Part shown: one piece after another, positions 1-7,901 of the stretch
Layout: each line of letters begins with the position of its first letter
Numbering within the stretch: the first letter of the stretch is position 1
The notes under the pieces: generated by a model
What the model was told of the DNA's origin: nothing
The model's input: the letters and a program-made list of their open reading frames with translations, nothing else
The model's database searches: none
Position numbers and translations under genes: made by a program
NCBI RefSeq assembly: GCF_023516435.1
Contig: NZ_CP097332.1
Span: 1,612,001-1,676,000, forward strand
Reading direction: 5' to 3'
Source of the DNA: Jatrophihabitans telluris
GTDB lineage: Bacteria; Actinomycetota; Actinomycetes; Mycobacteriales; Jatrophihabitantaceae
Length of the DNA stretch: 64,000 nt

Positions 1-59
1 TGGGGGACGACCCGGCGGCCACTTACCGGCATCGAGAGATGCCACCGAAGGGAACCACC

Positions 60-281
60 GTGAAGGACACCATTCACCCCGAATACGTGGTCACTGAAGT
101 GACCTGTTCGTGTGGGAACTCGTTCACCACCCGCAGCACGGCCAAATCCGGCCAGATGCACGCCGAGGTCTGCTCCGCCTGCCACCCGTTCTACACCGGC
201 AAGCAGAAGATCATGGACGTCGGCGGTCGCGTGGACAAGTTCGAGAAGCGCTACGGCAAGCGCACCCGCACCAACGCTTAG
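60..281 (+). CDS. rpmE: 50S ribosomal protein L31
   Basis: Small protein of the large ribosomal subunit, bridging to the 30S head. The 73-residue product starts VKDTIHPEY, the normal L31 N-terminus, so the GTG at 60 is preferred over the in-frame ATG at 39. A GAAGGGA ribosome-binding site sits just before the GTG. Two cysteine pairs (CSC near residue 15 and CSAC near residue 35) make this the zinc-binding C+ form rather than the zinc-free paralogue that replaces it under zinc limitation. It is the first gene of a conserved actinobacterial block (rpmE-prfA-prmC-Sua5-wecA-atp). A stem-loop follows it. Confidence 0.95.
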   Translation: MKDTIHPEYVVTEVTCSCGNSFTTRSTAKSGQMHAEVCSACHPFYTGKQKIMDVGGRVDKFEKRYGKRTRTNA

Positions 282-290
282 CTCCATCGA

Positions 291-339
291 CGGCGCCCGT
301 CGGCTGCCGCCCCACTGAGGGCGGCGCCGGCGGGCGCCG
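291..339 (+). terminator. Nested stem-loop after rpmE
   Basis: An outer 9-bp repeat (CGGCGCCCG 291-299 with CGGGCGCCG 331-339) encloses an inner 7-bp stem (GCCGCCC 306-312 with GGGCGGC 319-325, 6-base loop). A T-rich stretch (TTGTCTGTT) follows. This looks like a terminator or attenuator separating the abundant L31 message from prfA; it could also be an mRNA-stabilising hairpin. Confidence 0.55.
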
Positions 340-429
340 TTGTCTGTTCGCCCGGTGTTGGTGCCGCCTCCGGCAGGCGACCGCCGCCAACACCAGCCAT
401 ACCGCCGGAAAGACGAACGGAGCACCGAG

Positions 430-1515
430 ATGGCCGAAGGTTCCTCCAACCTGACGCAATTGCTCGACGAATACGCCGAGACCGAGAAGGCGCTGGCCGA
501 CCCAGCCGTGCACGCTGACCAGGCCGCGGCCAGGCGGCTGGGACGCCGTTACGCGCAGCTAGCGCCGATCGTCGCGACCGCCCGCGAACTGGAAGCCGTG
601 CGCTCGGACCAGGCGGCGGCTCGCGAGTTGGCCTCCGAGGACGCCGCGTTCGCCGCCGAGGCCGAGGAGCTGGCCGAACGAATCCCCGAGCTGGAATCCA
701 AGCTGCGGGAGCTACTCGTCCCCAAGGATCCCAACGACCCCAAGGACGTGATCCTCGAGATCAAGGCCGGCGAGGGCGGCGATGAATCTGCGTTGTTCGC
801 GGGCGATCTGCTGCGCATGTACCTGCGTTACGCCGAGCGCCAGGGGTGGACGACCGAGGTCCTCGACGACGAAGCGACGGACCTGGGCGGGCACAAGTCG
901 GTGACGGTCGCGGTGCGCGGTCGCACGCCGGAACAGGCAGTCTGGCAGCGGCTCAAGTACGAGGGTGGCGTGCACCGAGTCCAGCGGGTACCGGTCACCG
1001 AATCGCAGGGTCGAATCCACACCTCCGCCGCGGGTGTTCTCGTGCTACCCGAAGCCGAGGACGTCGACATCGAGATCGACCCCGGCGACCTGCGCATCGA
1101 CGTCTACCGCTCATCGGGACCGGGCGGGCAGAGCGTGAACACCACCGACTCCGCCGTGCGCATCACCCACATCCCCACCGGGACGGTCGTGGCCATGCAG
1201 AACGAGAAAAGCCAACTGCAGAATCGGGAAGCCGCGCTGCGGGTACTGCGGGCCAGGCTGTTGGCCCACGCCCAGGAGCAGGCTGCCCAGGCGGCATCCG
1301 ACGCCCGACGGTCCCAAGTGCGCACCGTCGACCGCTCCGAGCGCGTTCGTACCTACAACTTCGCCGAGAACCGAATCGCCGACCACCGGGTCAACTTCAA
1401 GGCCTACAACCTCGACCAGGTGCTCGACGGCGCTCTGGACGACGTCATCGACGCGCTCACCCAGGCCGACACGGATGCGGCGCTGGCCGGGTCCGGTTCG
1501 CCCGGCTCCGACTGA
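430..1515 (+). CDS. prfA: Peptide chain release factor 1
   Basis: RF1 reads UAA and UAG stop codons and triggers peptide release. The 361-residue length is normal. The PVT anticodon-like tripeptide is at residues 188-190 and the GGQ loop that enters the peptidyl-transferase centre is at 232-234 ([11 protein letters not shown]). The ATG at 430 is chosen because upstream in-frame codons encode non-family sequence, and a GGAG lies 5' of it. The modifying enzyme PrmC is encoded 3 bases downstream, so the two are almost certainly co-transcribed. Confidence 0.97.
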   Translation: MAEGSSNLTQLLDEYAETEKALADPAVHADQAAARRLGRRYAQLAPIVATARELEAVRSDQAAARELASEDAAFAAEAEELAERIPELESKLRELLVPKDPNDPKDVILEIKAGEGGDESALFAGDLLRMYLRYAERQGWTTEVLDDEATDLGGHKSVTVAVRGRTPEQAVWQRLKYEGGVHRVQRVPVTESQGRIHTSAAGVLVLPEAEDVDIEIDPGDLRIDVYRSSGPGGQSVNTTDSAVRITHIPTGTVVAMQNEKSQLQNREAALRVLRARLLAHAQEQAAQAASDARRSQVRTVDRSERVRTYNFAENRIADHRVNFKAYNLDQVLDGALDDVIDALTQADTDAALAGSGSPGSD

Positions 1516-1518
1516 GCA

Positions 1519-2397
1519 ATGACAGATGCTGACGCACGAGACCGCCTACCCAGCGTGTTGGTCCGAACCGGTGCCGCAACGCTGGGCGCGGCCCGGGTCG
1601 CCTCGCCCCGGGTCGATGCCGAACTGCTGCTGGCCCATCTGCTCGGTCTCGGCCGAACCGGCCTGATCAGTGCCTCGGCCGTGACGGAGGAGGTCCGGGT
1701 TCGCTTCCAGGAACTCATCGCCGAACGCGCCAGTGGGGTGCCGGTACAGCACCTGACCGGCACCGCGCCGTTCCGGCACCTGCAGTTGCGGGTGGGGGCC
1801 GGCGTGTTCATCCCACGTCCGGAGACCGAACTGCTGGTGGAGATCGCCGCGGACGCGCTCGCCGAGGCGAACATCGTGCTCGACCTGTGCTCCGGTTCCG
1901 GCGCGCTCGCGCTGTCGATCGCACAGGAGCTCAACCCGCCGCGGGTCATCGCCGTCGAGCGGTCCGCGGCAGCTCTGCGGTGGTTGCGAAGCAATGCTGC
2001 CGACCGTGCCGAGGCCGGCGATCGGCCCATCCAGATCATCGAGGCCGACGTCGACGAGCCGGAGCTGCTGGCCGAGCTGACCGGCGCGGTGGACGTGGTC
2101 GTGAGCAATCCGCCCTACGTACCCAGGACAATCTCCTCCCAGCTCGGGCGCGAGATCGCCTTCGACCCGCCCGAAGCCGTCTTCGCCGGGCCTGATGGAC
2201 TCGCACTGATGCCGGCGCTGTTCGCGACCGCGGCCCGGTTGCTTCGTCCGAGGGGGTTGTTCGCCTTCGAACACGACGAGTCCCATCCGAGCGCGGTCGC
2301 CGACCTGCTGACCGGCGCGGGTGCCTGGGACGACGTGACCGGCCACCGGGATCTGGCCGGTCGGGGCCGTTTCACCTCGGCCCGCCGCGCGGGCTGA
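1519..2397 (+). CDS. prmC: Release factor glutamine N5-methyltransferase
   Basis: SAM-dependent enzyme (HemK/PrmC) that methylates the Gln of the GGQ motif of release factors. The 292-residue protein has an N-terminal helical substrate-recognition domain (about 1-90), the SAM-binding motif DLCSGSGALAL (about 121-131) and the signature NPPY at 197-200, which binds the Gln side chain. The ATG begins 3 bases after the prfA stop codon, so translational coupling is likely. prfA-prmC adjacency is conserved across bacteria. Confidence 0.96.
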   Translation: MTDADARDRLPSVLVRTGAATLGAARVASPRVDAELLLAHLLGLGRTGLISASAVTEEVRVRFQELIAERASGVPVQHLTGTAPFRHLQLRVGAGVFIPRPETELLVEIAADALAEANIVLDLCSGSGALALSIAQELNPPRVIAVERSAAALRWLRSNAADRAEAGDRPIQIIEADVDEPELLAELTGAVDVVVSNPPYVPRTISSQLGREIAFDPPEAVFAGPDGLALMPALFATAARLLRPRGLFAFEHDESHPSAVADLLTGAGAWDDVTGHRDLAGRGRFTSARRAG

Positions 2398-2496
2398 CCC
2401 GGCGGCCGGGCAAGATGGCGGGACGGGACCACGCACGACAGGGTCCGCCCGAGCGAGCCGGCAGCCGACTCGCGCGACGAGCCGGGAGTTCAGACG

Positions 2497-3141
2497 TTGA
2501 GCGACATGTTGGACTGCACCGATCCCACTGACCGGTCCAATGCGATTGCGGCGGCCGTCCGCGCCGTCGAAGGGGGCTCGGTCATCGTCCTGCCGACCGA
2601 CACCCTCTACGGCGTCGGCGCCGATGCGTTCAGCCCGTCCGCGGTCACCGGGGTGCTCGCCGCCAAGGGCCGCGGCCGGGACATGCCGGTCCCGGTGCTG
2701 GTCGGGTCCTGGCAGACCATCGAGGGCCTGGTCAGCTACGTCACGCCGCCGACCCGCGCGCTGATCGAGGCCTTCTGGCCCGGCGGCCTGACGCTGATCG
2801 TCGAACATGCGCCGTCGTTGGCCTGGGATCTCGGCGACGCCCGGGGGACCGTCGGGATCCGGATGCCGCTGCACCCGGTGGCGCTGGAGTTGCTGGAGCG
2901 CACCGGGCCGATGGCCGTGTCCAGTGCGAACCGAACGTCGATGCCACCCGCGACCACCGCCCAGCAGGCCTACGACCAGCTCGGCGAGTCCGTGTCGGTC
3001 TACCTGGACGGCGGGCCGGTTCCGATCGGCAAGCCGTCGACGATCGTCGATCTGACGGGCGACGTGCCTCGCCTGGTTCGTGAGGGCGCCGTGACGCTGG
3101 CTCAGCTGACCGAGGTCGTGGGCGTCGTCGAGACCCGCTGA
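2497..3141 (+). CDS. L-threonylcarbamoyladenylate synthase (Sua5/YrdC family)
   Basis: Makes threonylcarbamoyl-AMP from threonine, bicarbonate and ATP, the first step of the t6A37 modification of ANN-reading tRNAs. The 214-residue product has the family core: GGSVIVLPTDTLYGVGADAF near the N-terminus (the PTDTxYGL-type motif), KGRGRDMPVPVL, and a C-terminal STIVDLTG. It is the short YrdC-like form without the Sua5 C-terminal domain. The TTG at 2497 is used because GGGAG lies 8 bases upstream; the in-frame ATG at 2506 is an alternative. Position between prmC and wecA matches other actinobacteria. Confidence 0.93.
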   Translation: MSDMLDCTDPTDRSNAIAAAVRAVEGGSVIVLPTDTLYGVGADAFSPSAVTGVLAAKGRGRDMPVPVLVGSWQTIEGLVSYVTPPTRALIEAFWPGGLTLIVEHAPSLAWDLGDARGTVGIRMPLHPVALELLERTGPMAVSSANRTSMPPATTAQQAYDQLGESVSVYLDGGPVPIGKPSTIVDLTGDVPRLVREGAVTLAQLTEVVGVVETR

Positions 3142-3250
3142 GTCCGGCTTGCATCGCGGGCCCAGCCACGAGGGTTAACCTCAGACGATCCCGGCCGGCG
3201 TCCATGTGGGCGCGGCCTCACCGTCCGGACGAAGGAGCAGCGAGGGCGCA

Positions 3251-4366
3251 GTGCATCCGTCACTGGAATACGCCCTGGTGGGCTGCATGGCCGCGATCGG
3301 CGCGTATTTGTTCACGCCGCTGGCCCGCCAACTGGCGATCCGCTGGGGCGCGGTGGCCAAGCCGCGCGATCGCGACGTGCACGCCAGTGACACTCCGCGC
3401 CTGGGAGGCACCGCGATCCTGGTCGGGTTCGCGATCGCCATGGTCATCGCTCATGCGCTGCCGACCCTGCGTGGCACCTTCGCCAACGGCACGGAGATCA
3501 GCGGCGTGCTGTGGGGCGGGCTCATCGTCTGCCTGCTCGGCGTGCTGGACGACCGCTACGAGCTGGACTCCCTCACGAAGTTCGCCGGGCAGATCCTGGC
3601 CGCGGCGGTGATGTCGATCGTCGGTGGCATTCAGCTGCTGACCGTCTATGTCCCCTGGGGCCACACCGGGATCGTGCTCGACCGCGACGCCAGCGTCGAG
3701 CTCACCATCCTGCTGACCGTGCTGACCATCAACGCCATCAACTTCATCGACGGCCTGGACGGACTCGCCGCCGGCGTCACCGCCATTCAGGGCGTGGCCT
3801 TCTTCGCCTACAGCTATCACCTGGCCGCGGCCGGCAACACCGACATCGCGGCCGCACCGACCCTCATCAGCGCGGGATTGGTCGGCGCGTGTCTGGGGTT
3901 TCTGCTGCACAACTTCGCCCCCGCCCGGATCTTCATGGGCGATTCGGGCTCGATGCTCGTCGGGTTGATGCTCTCGGCCGCCGCCACCACGGCGGTGACG
4001 AAGGTGGATCCCCAGTCCCTGGGTCGCGCCGGCGCGCTGCCGTTGTATCTGCCGCTGGTGCTCCCGCTGGCGGTGCTGGCGTTGCCGTTCGGCGACCTGG
4101 TGCTGGCGGTGGTGCGCCGCCTGAGGCGCGGGCAGTCCCCGTTCGCGCCCGACAAGGAGCACCTGCACCATCGGCTGATGGAGCTCGGCCACAGCCATCG
4201 TCGCGCCGTGCTGCTGCTGTACTTCTGGTCGGCCGTGCTGGCCTTCGGGGCGGTGGCGATGGCACTGACCAACGGGCCGTGGCTGGTGATCTCGGTGGTT
4301 GCCCTACTGCTGCTGGCCGGCATGCTCGTCACCGCCATCCCACGACTTCGATCGGCCCGGCTGTGA
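3251..4366 (+). CDS. WecA/Rfe-like undecaprenyl-phosphate GlcNAc-1-phosphate transferase
   Basis: Membrane enzyme of the MraY/WecA family that transfers a sugar-1-phosphate from a UDP-sugar to polyprenyl phosphate; in mycobacteria the equivalent (Rv1302) starts arabinogalactan linker synthesis. About 11 hydrophobic helices are visible. Family motifs are present: DRDVHASDTPRLGG near the N-terminus, Mg-binding LDD at 99-101, NFIDGLDGL, MGDSGS at 229-234, and HLHHR at 304-308 (the HxHH-type motif that separates WecA from MraY). The GTG at 3251 fits the family N-terminus; the GTG at 3206 would add 15 residues but has no ribosome-binding site. A GAAGGAG precedes the chosen start. A TAACCT at 3176 may be its -10. 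Confidence 0.92.
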   Translation: MHPSLEYALVGCMAAIGAYLFTPLARQLAIRWGAVAKPRDRDVHASDTPRLGGTAILVGFAIAMVIAHALPTLRGTFANGTEISGVLWGGLIVCLLGVLDDRYELDSLTKFAGQILAAAVMSIVGGIQLLTVYVPWGHTGIVLDRDASVELTILLTVLTINAINFIDGLDGLAAGVTAIQGVAFFAYSYHLAAAGNTDIAAAPTLISAGLVGACLGFLLHNFAPARIFMGDSGSMLVGLMLSAAATTAVTKVDPQSLGRAGALPLYLPLVLPLAVLALPFGDLVLAVVRRLRRGQSPFAPDKEHLHHRLMELGHSHRRAVLLLYFWSAVLAFGAVAMALTNGPWLVISVVALLLLAGMLVTAIPRLRSARL

Positions 4367-4439
4367 ACCTGGCGCAGGATGCGGGAACACCAGGCGGCGA
4401 CTGCGTGTGGTCAGTGTCAGGCTCGCGGGAAGGATCAGG

Positions 4440-4811
4440 ATGAGTGCGGTCAAAACCCGCTGGCTGTTGCTCGCGGTGACGGCGGCGGTCGGAGGATTGC
4501 TCTTCGGCGTCCTGGCCGCCGCCGGTCCGCGCGCCGCGCTGAGTTTTCTCGGCGGCGAAGTCATCGCGGTCTTGCTCTTCGAGGTGAGCGGGTTCAATAT
4601 CCGTTACACGGAGCGGTATCTGCCCAACCTGACGATGGTGGCGGCGATGTTCAGTTATGTCATGAGCGCGATCGCGTTGGCCGTGATCCTGCTGGTCTCC
4701 TCGCCTCGCGTGGTCGACGCGCAGGCGATCGCCATCGGCCTGGTCGCCGGGGTCATCGTGTGGGTCGGGACGGAAGTAGCCCGTACCAGGGTGCGGTCCG
4801 CGCGTCCCTGA
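4440..4811 (+). CDS. AtpI-like small membrane protein before the atp operon
   Basis: 123-residue protein with four predicted membrane helices and little else, matching the ATP synthase I-chain family in size and position (Rv1303 lies in the same place). AtpI proteins are thought to help c-ring assembly or Mg uptake and are not needed for catalysis. The ATG at 4440 has GGAAGG about 10 bases upstream; upstream in-frame sequence overlaps wecA and is Cys/Arg rich, so it is rejected. The assignment rests on topology and context more than on motifs. Confidence 0.7.
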   Translation: MSAVKTRWLLLAVTAAVGGLLFGVLAAAGPRAALSFLGGEVIAVLLFEVSGFNIRYTERYLPNLTMVAAMFSYVMSAIALAVILLVSSPRVVDAQAIAIGLVAGVIVWVGTEVARTRVRSARP

Positions 4812-4834
4812 GAGCCTGTTAGCATTTCGAGCAG

Positions 4835-5221
4835 ATGAACCAGCCATCCAAACCCGATGCTTCCGCGCCGGGTGGTGACCCCTGGGCGGCGTTCGGCTAC
4901 ATGGTCGCCGGCGTTGCCTTCTACGGAGTCATCGGGTGGGGGCTCAGCGTGTGGCTCCACGCCGACTACTGGATTCCCATCGGAATCCTGGCAGGTTTGG
5001 GGCTCGGGATGTATCTGGTTTTTTCCCGTTATCGCATCGGGGGAACCGAAGCATCCGGCAGTTCGCACGGCAGCACGCACGACCGCATCAACAACGGCAA
5101 GACCAGCACGCACAACAGCACACCAAGCGGTACCAGCACCACCGACGCGTCAGAGCCGCGCCCTGACGATGCAGCCCCAGATGTACGGCCAGATAGTGAT
5201 GACCGAGGAGAGACTGCGTGA
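4835..5221 (+). CDS. AtpZ/AtpI-type two-helix protein with Ser/Thr-rich tail
   Basis: 128 residues. Residues 15-65 form a two-helix hairpin (PWAAFGYMVAG...GIGLxLGMYLV-like) typical of the ATPase gene1/AtpZ family that accompanies Fo genes. The C-terminal 60 residues are Ser/Thr/Asp-rich and probably disordered. Its stop overlaps the atpB GTG start by 4 bases (GTGA, 5218-5221), so the genes are translationally coupled. A TAGCAT at 4820-4825 lies 9 bases before the ATG and may be a -10 giving a very short leader. This makes two AtpI-like genes in tandem before atpB. Confidence 0.72.
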   Translation: MNQPSKPDASAPGGDPWAAFGYMVAGVAFYGVIGWGLSVWLHADYWIPIGILAGLGLGMYLVFSRYRIGGTEASGSSHGSTHDRINNGKTSTHNSTPSGTSTTDASEPRPDDAAPDVRPDSDDRGETA

Positions 5222-6036
5222 GCGCCACAGGCATGGTCCTAGCAGGCAAGGCATACACCACACCGGGCCCGCTCGAGTTCTTCCTGCCTGATTTCACCGG
5301 CAAGCACTGGAACGACGGTGGCTACAACGTCCTGCTGACCAAAGCCTCCGTGCTGCTCGTGCTCGGCGCCGTGCTGGCCTACTGGTTCCTCGCTGCGACC
5401 TCCCGCCGCCAGGCCCTGGTCCCCACCAAGGGTCAGTACCTGGGCGAGCTGGCCTACAGCTTCATCCGCAACGGCGTCGCGCAGGACATCATCGGTGCCA
5501 AGCAGTACCGCAAGTACGTCCCGCTCCTGGTCTCGCTGTTCTTCTTCGTGCTCTTCAACAACCTGTTCGGCATCGTGCCGTTCCTGACTTTCTCCACCTT
5601 CTCCCGGGCGAGTTTCGCCTACGGCCTGGCCCTGCTGGTGTGGGTGATCTACAACGGCGTCGGTGTGGCTGACAAGGGTTTCTTCGGCTACCTCAAGCAC
5701 GTGACCGTCCCCTCGGGTGTGCCGAAGGTGATGCTGATCCTGCTCATTCCGCTGGAGTTCTTCTCCAACATTCTCGTCCGCCCGATGACCCTGTCGTTGC
5801 GTCTGTTCGCCAACATGTTCGCCGGGCACCTGCTGCTCGTGCTGTTCTCGACCGGCGGAGCGTGGCTGCTCGTCGACGCGACCGGTTCGATCGTTTTGAA
5901 ACCCGCGGGCATCCTCGCCTACCTTCTCGGTATCGCCATCGGCTTCCTCGAAGTCATCGTGGCGGTGCTGCAGGCCTATGTGTTCACCCTGCTGACGGCG
6001 ACCTACATCGGTGGATCGCTGGCGGCAGACCACTGA
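5218..6036 (+). CDS. atpB: ATP synthase Fo subunit a
   Basis: 272-residue integral membrane stator subunit that forms the two proton half-channels against the c-ring. The conserved helix TLSLRLFANMFAGH carries the essential arginine (Arg195), equivalent to E. coli aArg210. The GTG start overlaps the preceding stop by 4 bases. Several hydrophobic helices and the C-terminal EVIVAVLQAYVFTLLTATYI helix are as expected. First structural gene of the order a-c-b-delta-alpha-gamma-beta-epsilon. Confidence 0.97.
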   Translation: MSATGMVLAGKAYTTPGPLEFFLPDFTGKHWNDGGYNVLLTKASVLLVLGAVLAYWFLAATSRRQALVPTKGQYLGELAYSFIRNGVAQDIIGAKQYRKYVPLLVSLFFFVLFNNLFGIVPFLTFSTFSRASFAYGLALLVWVIYNGVGVADKGFFGYLKHVTVPSGVPKVMLILLIPLEFFSNILVRPMTLSLRLFANMFAGHLLLVLFSTGGAWLLVDATGSIVLKPAGILAYLLGIAIGFLEVIVAVLQAYVFTLLTATYIGGSLAADH

Positions 6037-6119
6037 CCGTCCCGCAGTAAGACTTTCCCAACGCGCACCACGCGCACCACGAGAACGGTCACAACGACCG
6101 ACAACGAAAGGAAACCCCA

Positions 6120-6338
6120 ATGGGTGGCTCCCTCAACATGGTTGGTTACGGCCTCGCCGCGATCGGCCCCGGTATCGGTGTCGGCCTGGTGTTCGCCGCT
6201 TACATCAACGGCACGGCCCGTCAGCCGGAGATGCAGAGCCGGTTGCAGCCGATCGCGTTCCTCGGCTTCGCCCTGACCGAGGCCCTTGCCATCATCGGTA
6301 TCGCCCTCGCGTTCGTGCTCAAGGCCAAGAACGGCTGA
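6120..6338 (+). CDS. atpE: ATP synthase Fo subunit c
   Basis: 72-residue proteolipid with two helices joined by the polar loop ARQPEMQ. The proton-binding carboxylate is Glu54 in the second helix (LTEALAIIG), and the GIGPGIGVG glycine ridge of helix 1 is present. No Na+-site signature is seen, so H+ coupling is expected. An AAAGGAAA ribosome-binding site lies about 9 bases before the ATG. The 83-base gap from atpB contains a short repeat (ACGCGCACC twice). Confidence 0.97.
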   Translation: MGGSLNMVGYGLAAIGPGIGVGLVFAAYINGTARQPEMQSRLQPIAFLGFALTEALAIIGIALAFVLKAKNG

Positions 6339-6376
6339 TCCAGCCCTGACGTCCATCGACCGTTAGAGGTTCTGCA

Positions 6377-6946
6377 ATGACACCGATTTTTCTAGCCGCA
6401 GACGCCGAGCCGAATCCGCTCGGCTTCAACGTGGCCGAGTTCGTGCTCGTGCTCATCGTCTTCGTGCTGCTGTACCTGCTGGTCCGCAAGTTCGTCGTGC
6501 CCGCCTTCGAGAAGTCCTTCGCCGAGCGGCGGGACGCGATCGAGGGCGGCATCGAGCGGGCCGAACAAGCCCAGGCCGAGGCGGCTCGCCTGCTGGAGCA
6601 GTACAACGCCCAGTTGGCCGAGGCGCGCTCGGAGGCGGCCCAGATCCGCGAGGGTGCCCGGGCTGAGGCCCAGCGCATCGTCGAGGATCTGCGTACGCAG
6701 GCGCAGGAGGAGTCGGCGCGCATCGTCGCCCGGGGCGAGGAACAACTGGCGGCCCAGCGCAGCCAGGTGGTCCGCGAACTGCGCGGTGAGATCGGCACCC
6801 TGGCGGTCGAATTGTCGGAGAAGATCATCGGACAGAAGCTGAGTGACGACGCGACGGTGCGCAGCACGGTCGACGCCTTCCTGGCCGACATCGAGGCCCA
6901 GCAGTCCGCCGGTCACGGTGCCGCCAGCCCGGGGGGATCTGCATGA
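6377..6946 (+). CDS. atpF: ATP synthase Fo subunit b
   Basis: 189-residue peripheral stalk subunit: one N-terminal membrane helix (about 20-40, VLVLIVFVLLYLLV) followed by a long Ala/Glu/Arg-rich coiled coil (about 50-165) that dimerises and reaches delta. The stop overlaps the atpH start by 4 bases (ATGA, 6943-6946). Unlike mycobacteria, where a b-delta fusion occurs, b and delta are separate here. Confidence 0.96.
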   Translation: MTPIFLAADAEPNPLGFNVAEFVLVLIVFVLLYLLVRKFVVPAFEKSFAERRDAIEGGIERAEQAQAEAARLLEQYNAQLAEARSEAAQIREGARAEAQRIVEDLRTQAQEESARIVARGEEQLAAQRSQVVRELRGEIGTLAVELSEKIIGQKLSDDATVRSTVDAFLADIEAQQSAGHGAASPGGSA

Positions 6947-7770
6947 TCCACGCAGCGTCCCGCCTGGCCCTCGTGGAGTCCCGCGAGCGGCTGAACGGGG
7001 TGCTGTCCGGCCTTGGCACGGACGGCACCGGGCCGAGCACGCTGGCTTCGGAGCTCTACGGCACGGCTGACCTGCTCGTGGGTCAGCCGCGCCTGCGCCG
7101 GACTCTGGCCGACCCGTCCACCGATGCGACCAACCGGGGCAACCTGTTGCGTTCGCTGTTGGCCGGACGGCTGAGCGGGCCGACTCTGGAGGTTGCCGGG
7201 GCCGTCGTGGAACAACGCTGGTCCTCGGCCTGGGACCTAGCCGATGCCCTGGAGATCCTCGCCGACGAAGCGTTGCTGGCCTCGGCCGAGCAGCAGGGCA
7301 CGCTCGACACGGTGGAGGACGAACTCTTCCGCTTCGAGCGCATCCTCGACGGTGCACCCGAGCTCACCGCGGCGCTGGACGAGCAGGGCGCTCCACCCGC
7401 GCGCCGGATCGAGTTGCTTCGGTCGGTGCTCGGCAGCAAGGTTCAGCCGATCACGCTGGAACTGCTCGAACACGCCGTCACCAGCGCGCGCAAGCGTTCG
7501 ATCGCGCTGGCCATCGATGATCTGCTCGAGGCCAGCGCGGCTCGTCGTCAGCGCTCGGTCGCCCGGGTCATCTCGGCGACCGAACTCACCGAGGCTCAGA
7601 CGGGCCGGCTGACCGCCGTGCTCAGCGAGCTCTACGGCCGCCCGATCAGCGTGCGGAGCGCGATCGACCCGGGTATCCGTGGGGGACTGGTCGTGCGTGT
7701 GGGCGACGAGGTCATCGACGGGACCATCGCCTCCAGGCTGGCCGCGGCCAAGATCGCACTGTCGCACTGA
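6943..7770 (+). CDS. atpH: ATP synthase F1 subunit delta
   Basis: Subunit delta (OSCP) caps F1 and links it to the b-stalk. The product is 275 residues, longer than the ~180 of most bacteria but in the size range I recall for actinobacterial delta subunits. The C-terminal delta signature is visible (ITLELLEHAVTSAR..., ATELTEAQTGRL, IDPGIRGGLVVRVGDEVIDGTI). The ATG overlaps the atpF stop, so the two are translationally coupled. Confidence 0.94.
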   Translation: MIHAASRLALVESRERLNGVLSGLGTDGTGPSTLASELYGTADLLVGQPRLRRTLADPSTDATNRGNLLRSLLAGRLSGPTLEVAGAVVEQRWSSAWDLADALEILADEALLASAEQQGTLDTVEDELFRFERILDGAPELTAALDEQGAPPARRIELLRSVLGSKVQPITLELLEHAVTSARKRSIALAIDDLLEASAARRQRSVARVISATELTEAQTGRLTAVLSELYGRPISVRSAIDPGIRGGLVVRVGDEVIDGTIASRLAAAKIALSH

Positions 7771-7901
7771 CGGCGACACGACAACGCCCGGCGCTCGCGT
7801 CGGGCAGCATGAGCAACAGGCAGGGCGGCTCGTAGCGGCTCTGAGGAGCTACGAACCGATATGACCACCGCAGTTCGCGAGAAGAGACAGAGGAACATGA
7901 C
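7771..7901 (+). promoter_or_regulatory. atpH-atpA spacer with two hairpins
   Basis: The longest gap inside the atp operon (131 bases). It contains GCCCG (7786-7790) paired with CGGGC (7801-7805), and a perfect 7-bp stem TCGTAGC (7830-7836) with GCTACGA (7848-7854). A GAGGA ribosome-binding site precedes the atpA ATG. No T-run follows either hairpin. These may be mRNA processing or stoichiometry-setting structures between Fo/delta and the highly expressed alpha and beta subunits. Confidence 0.4.
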
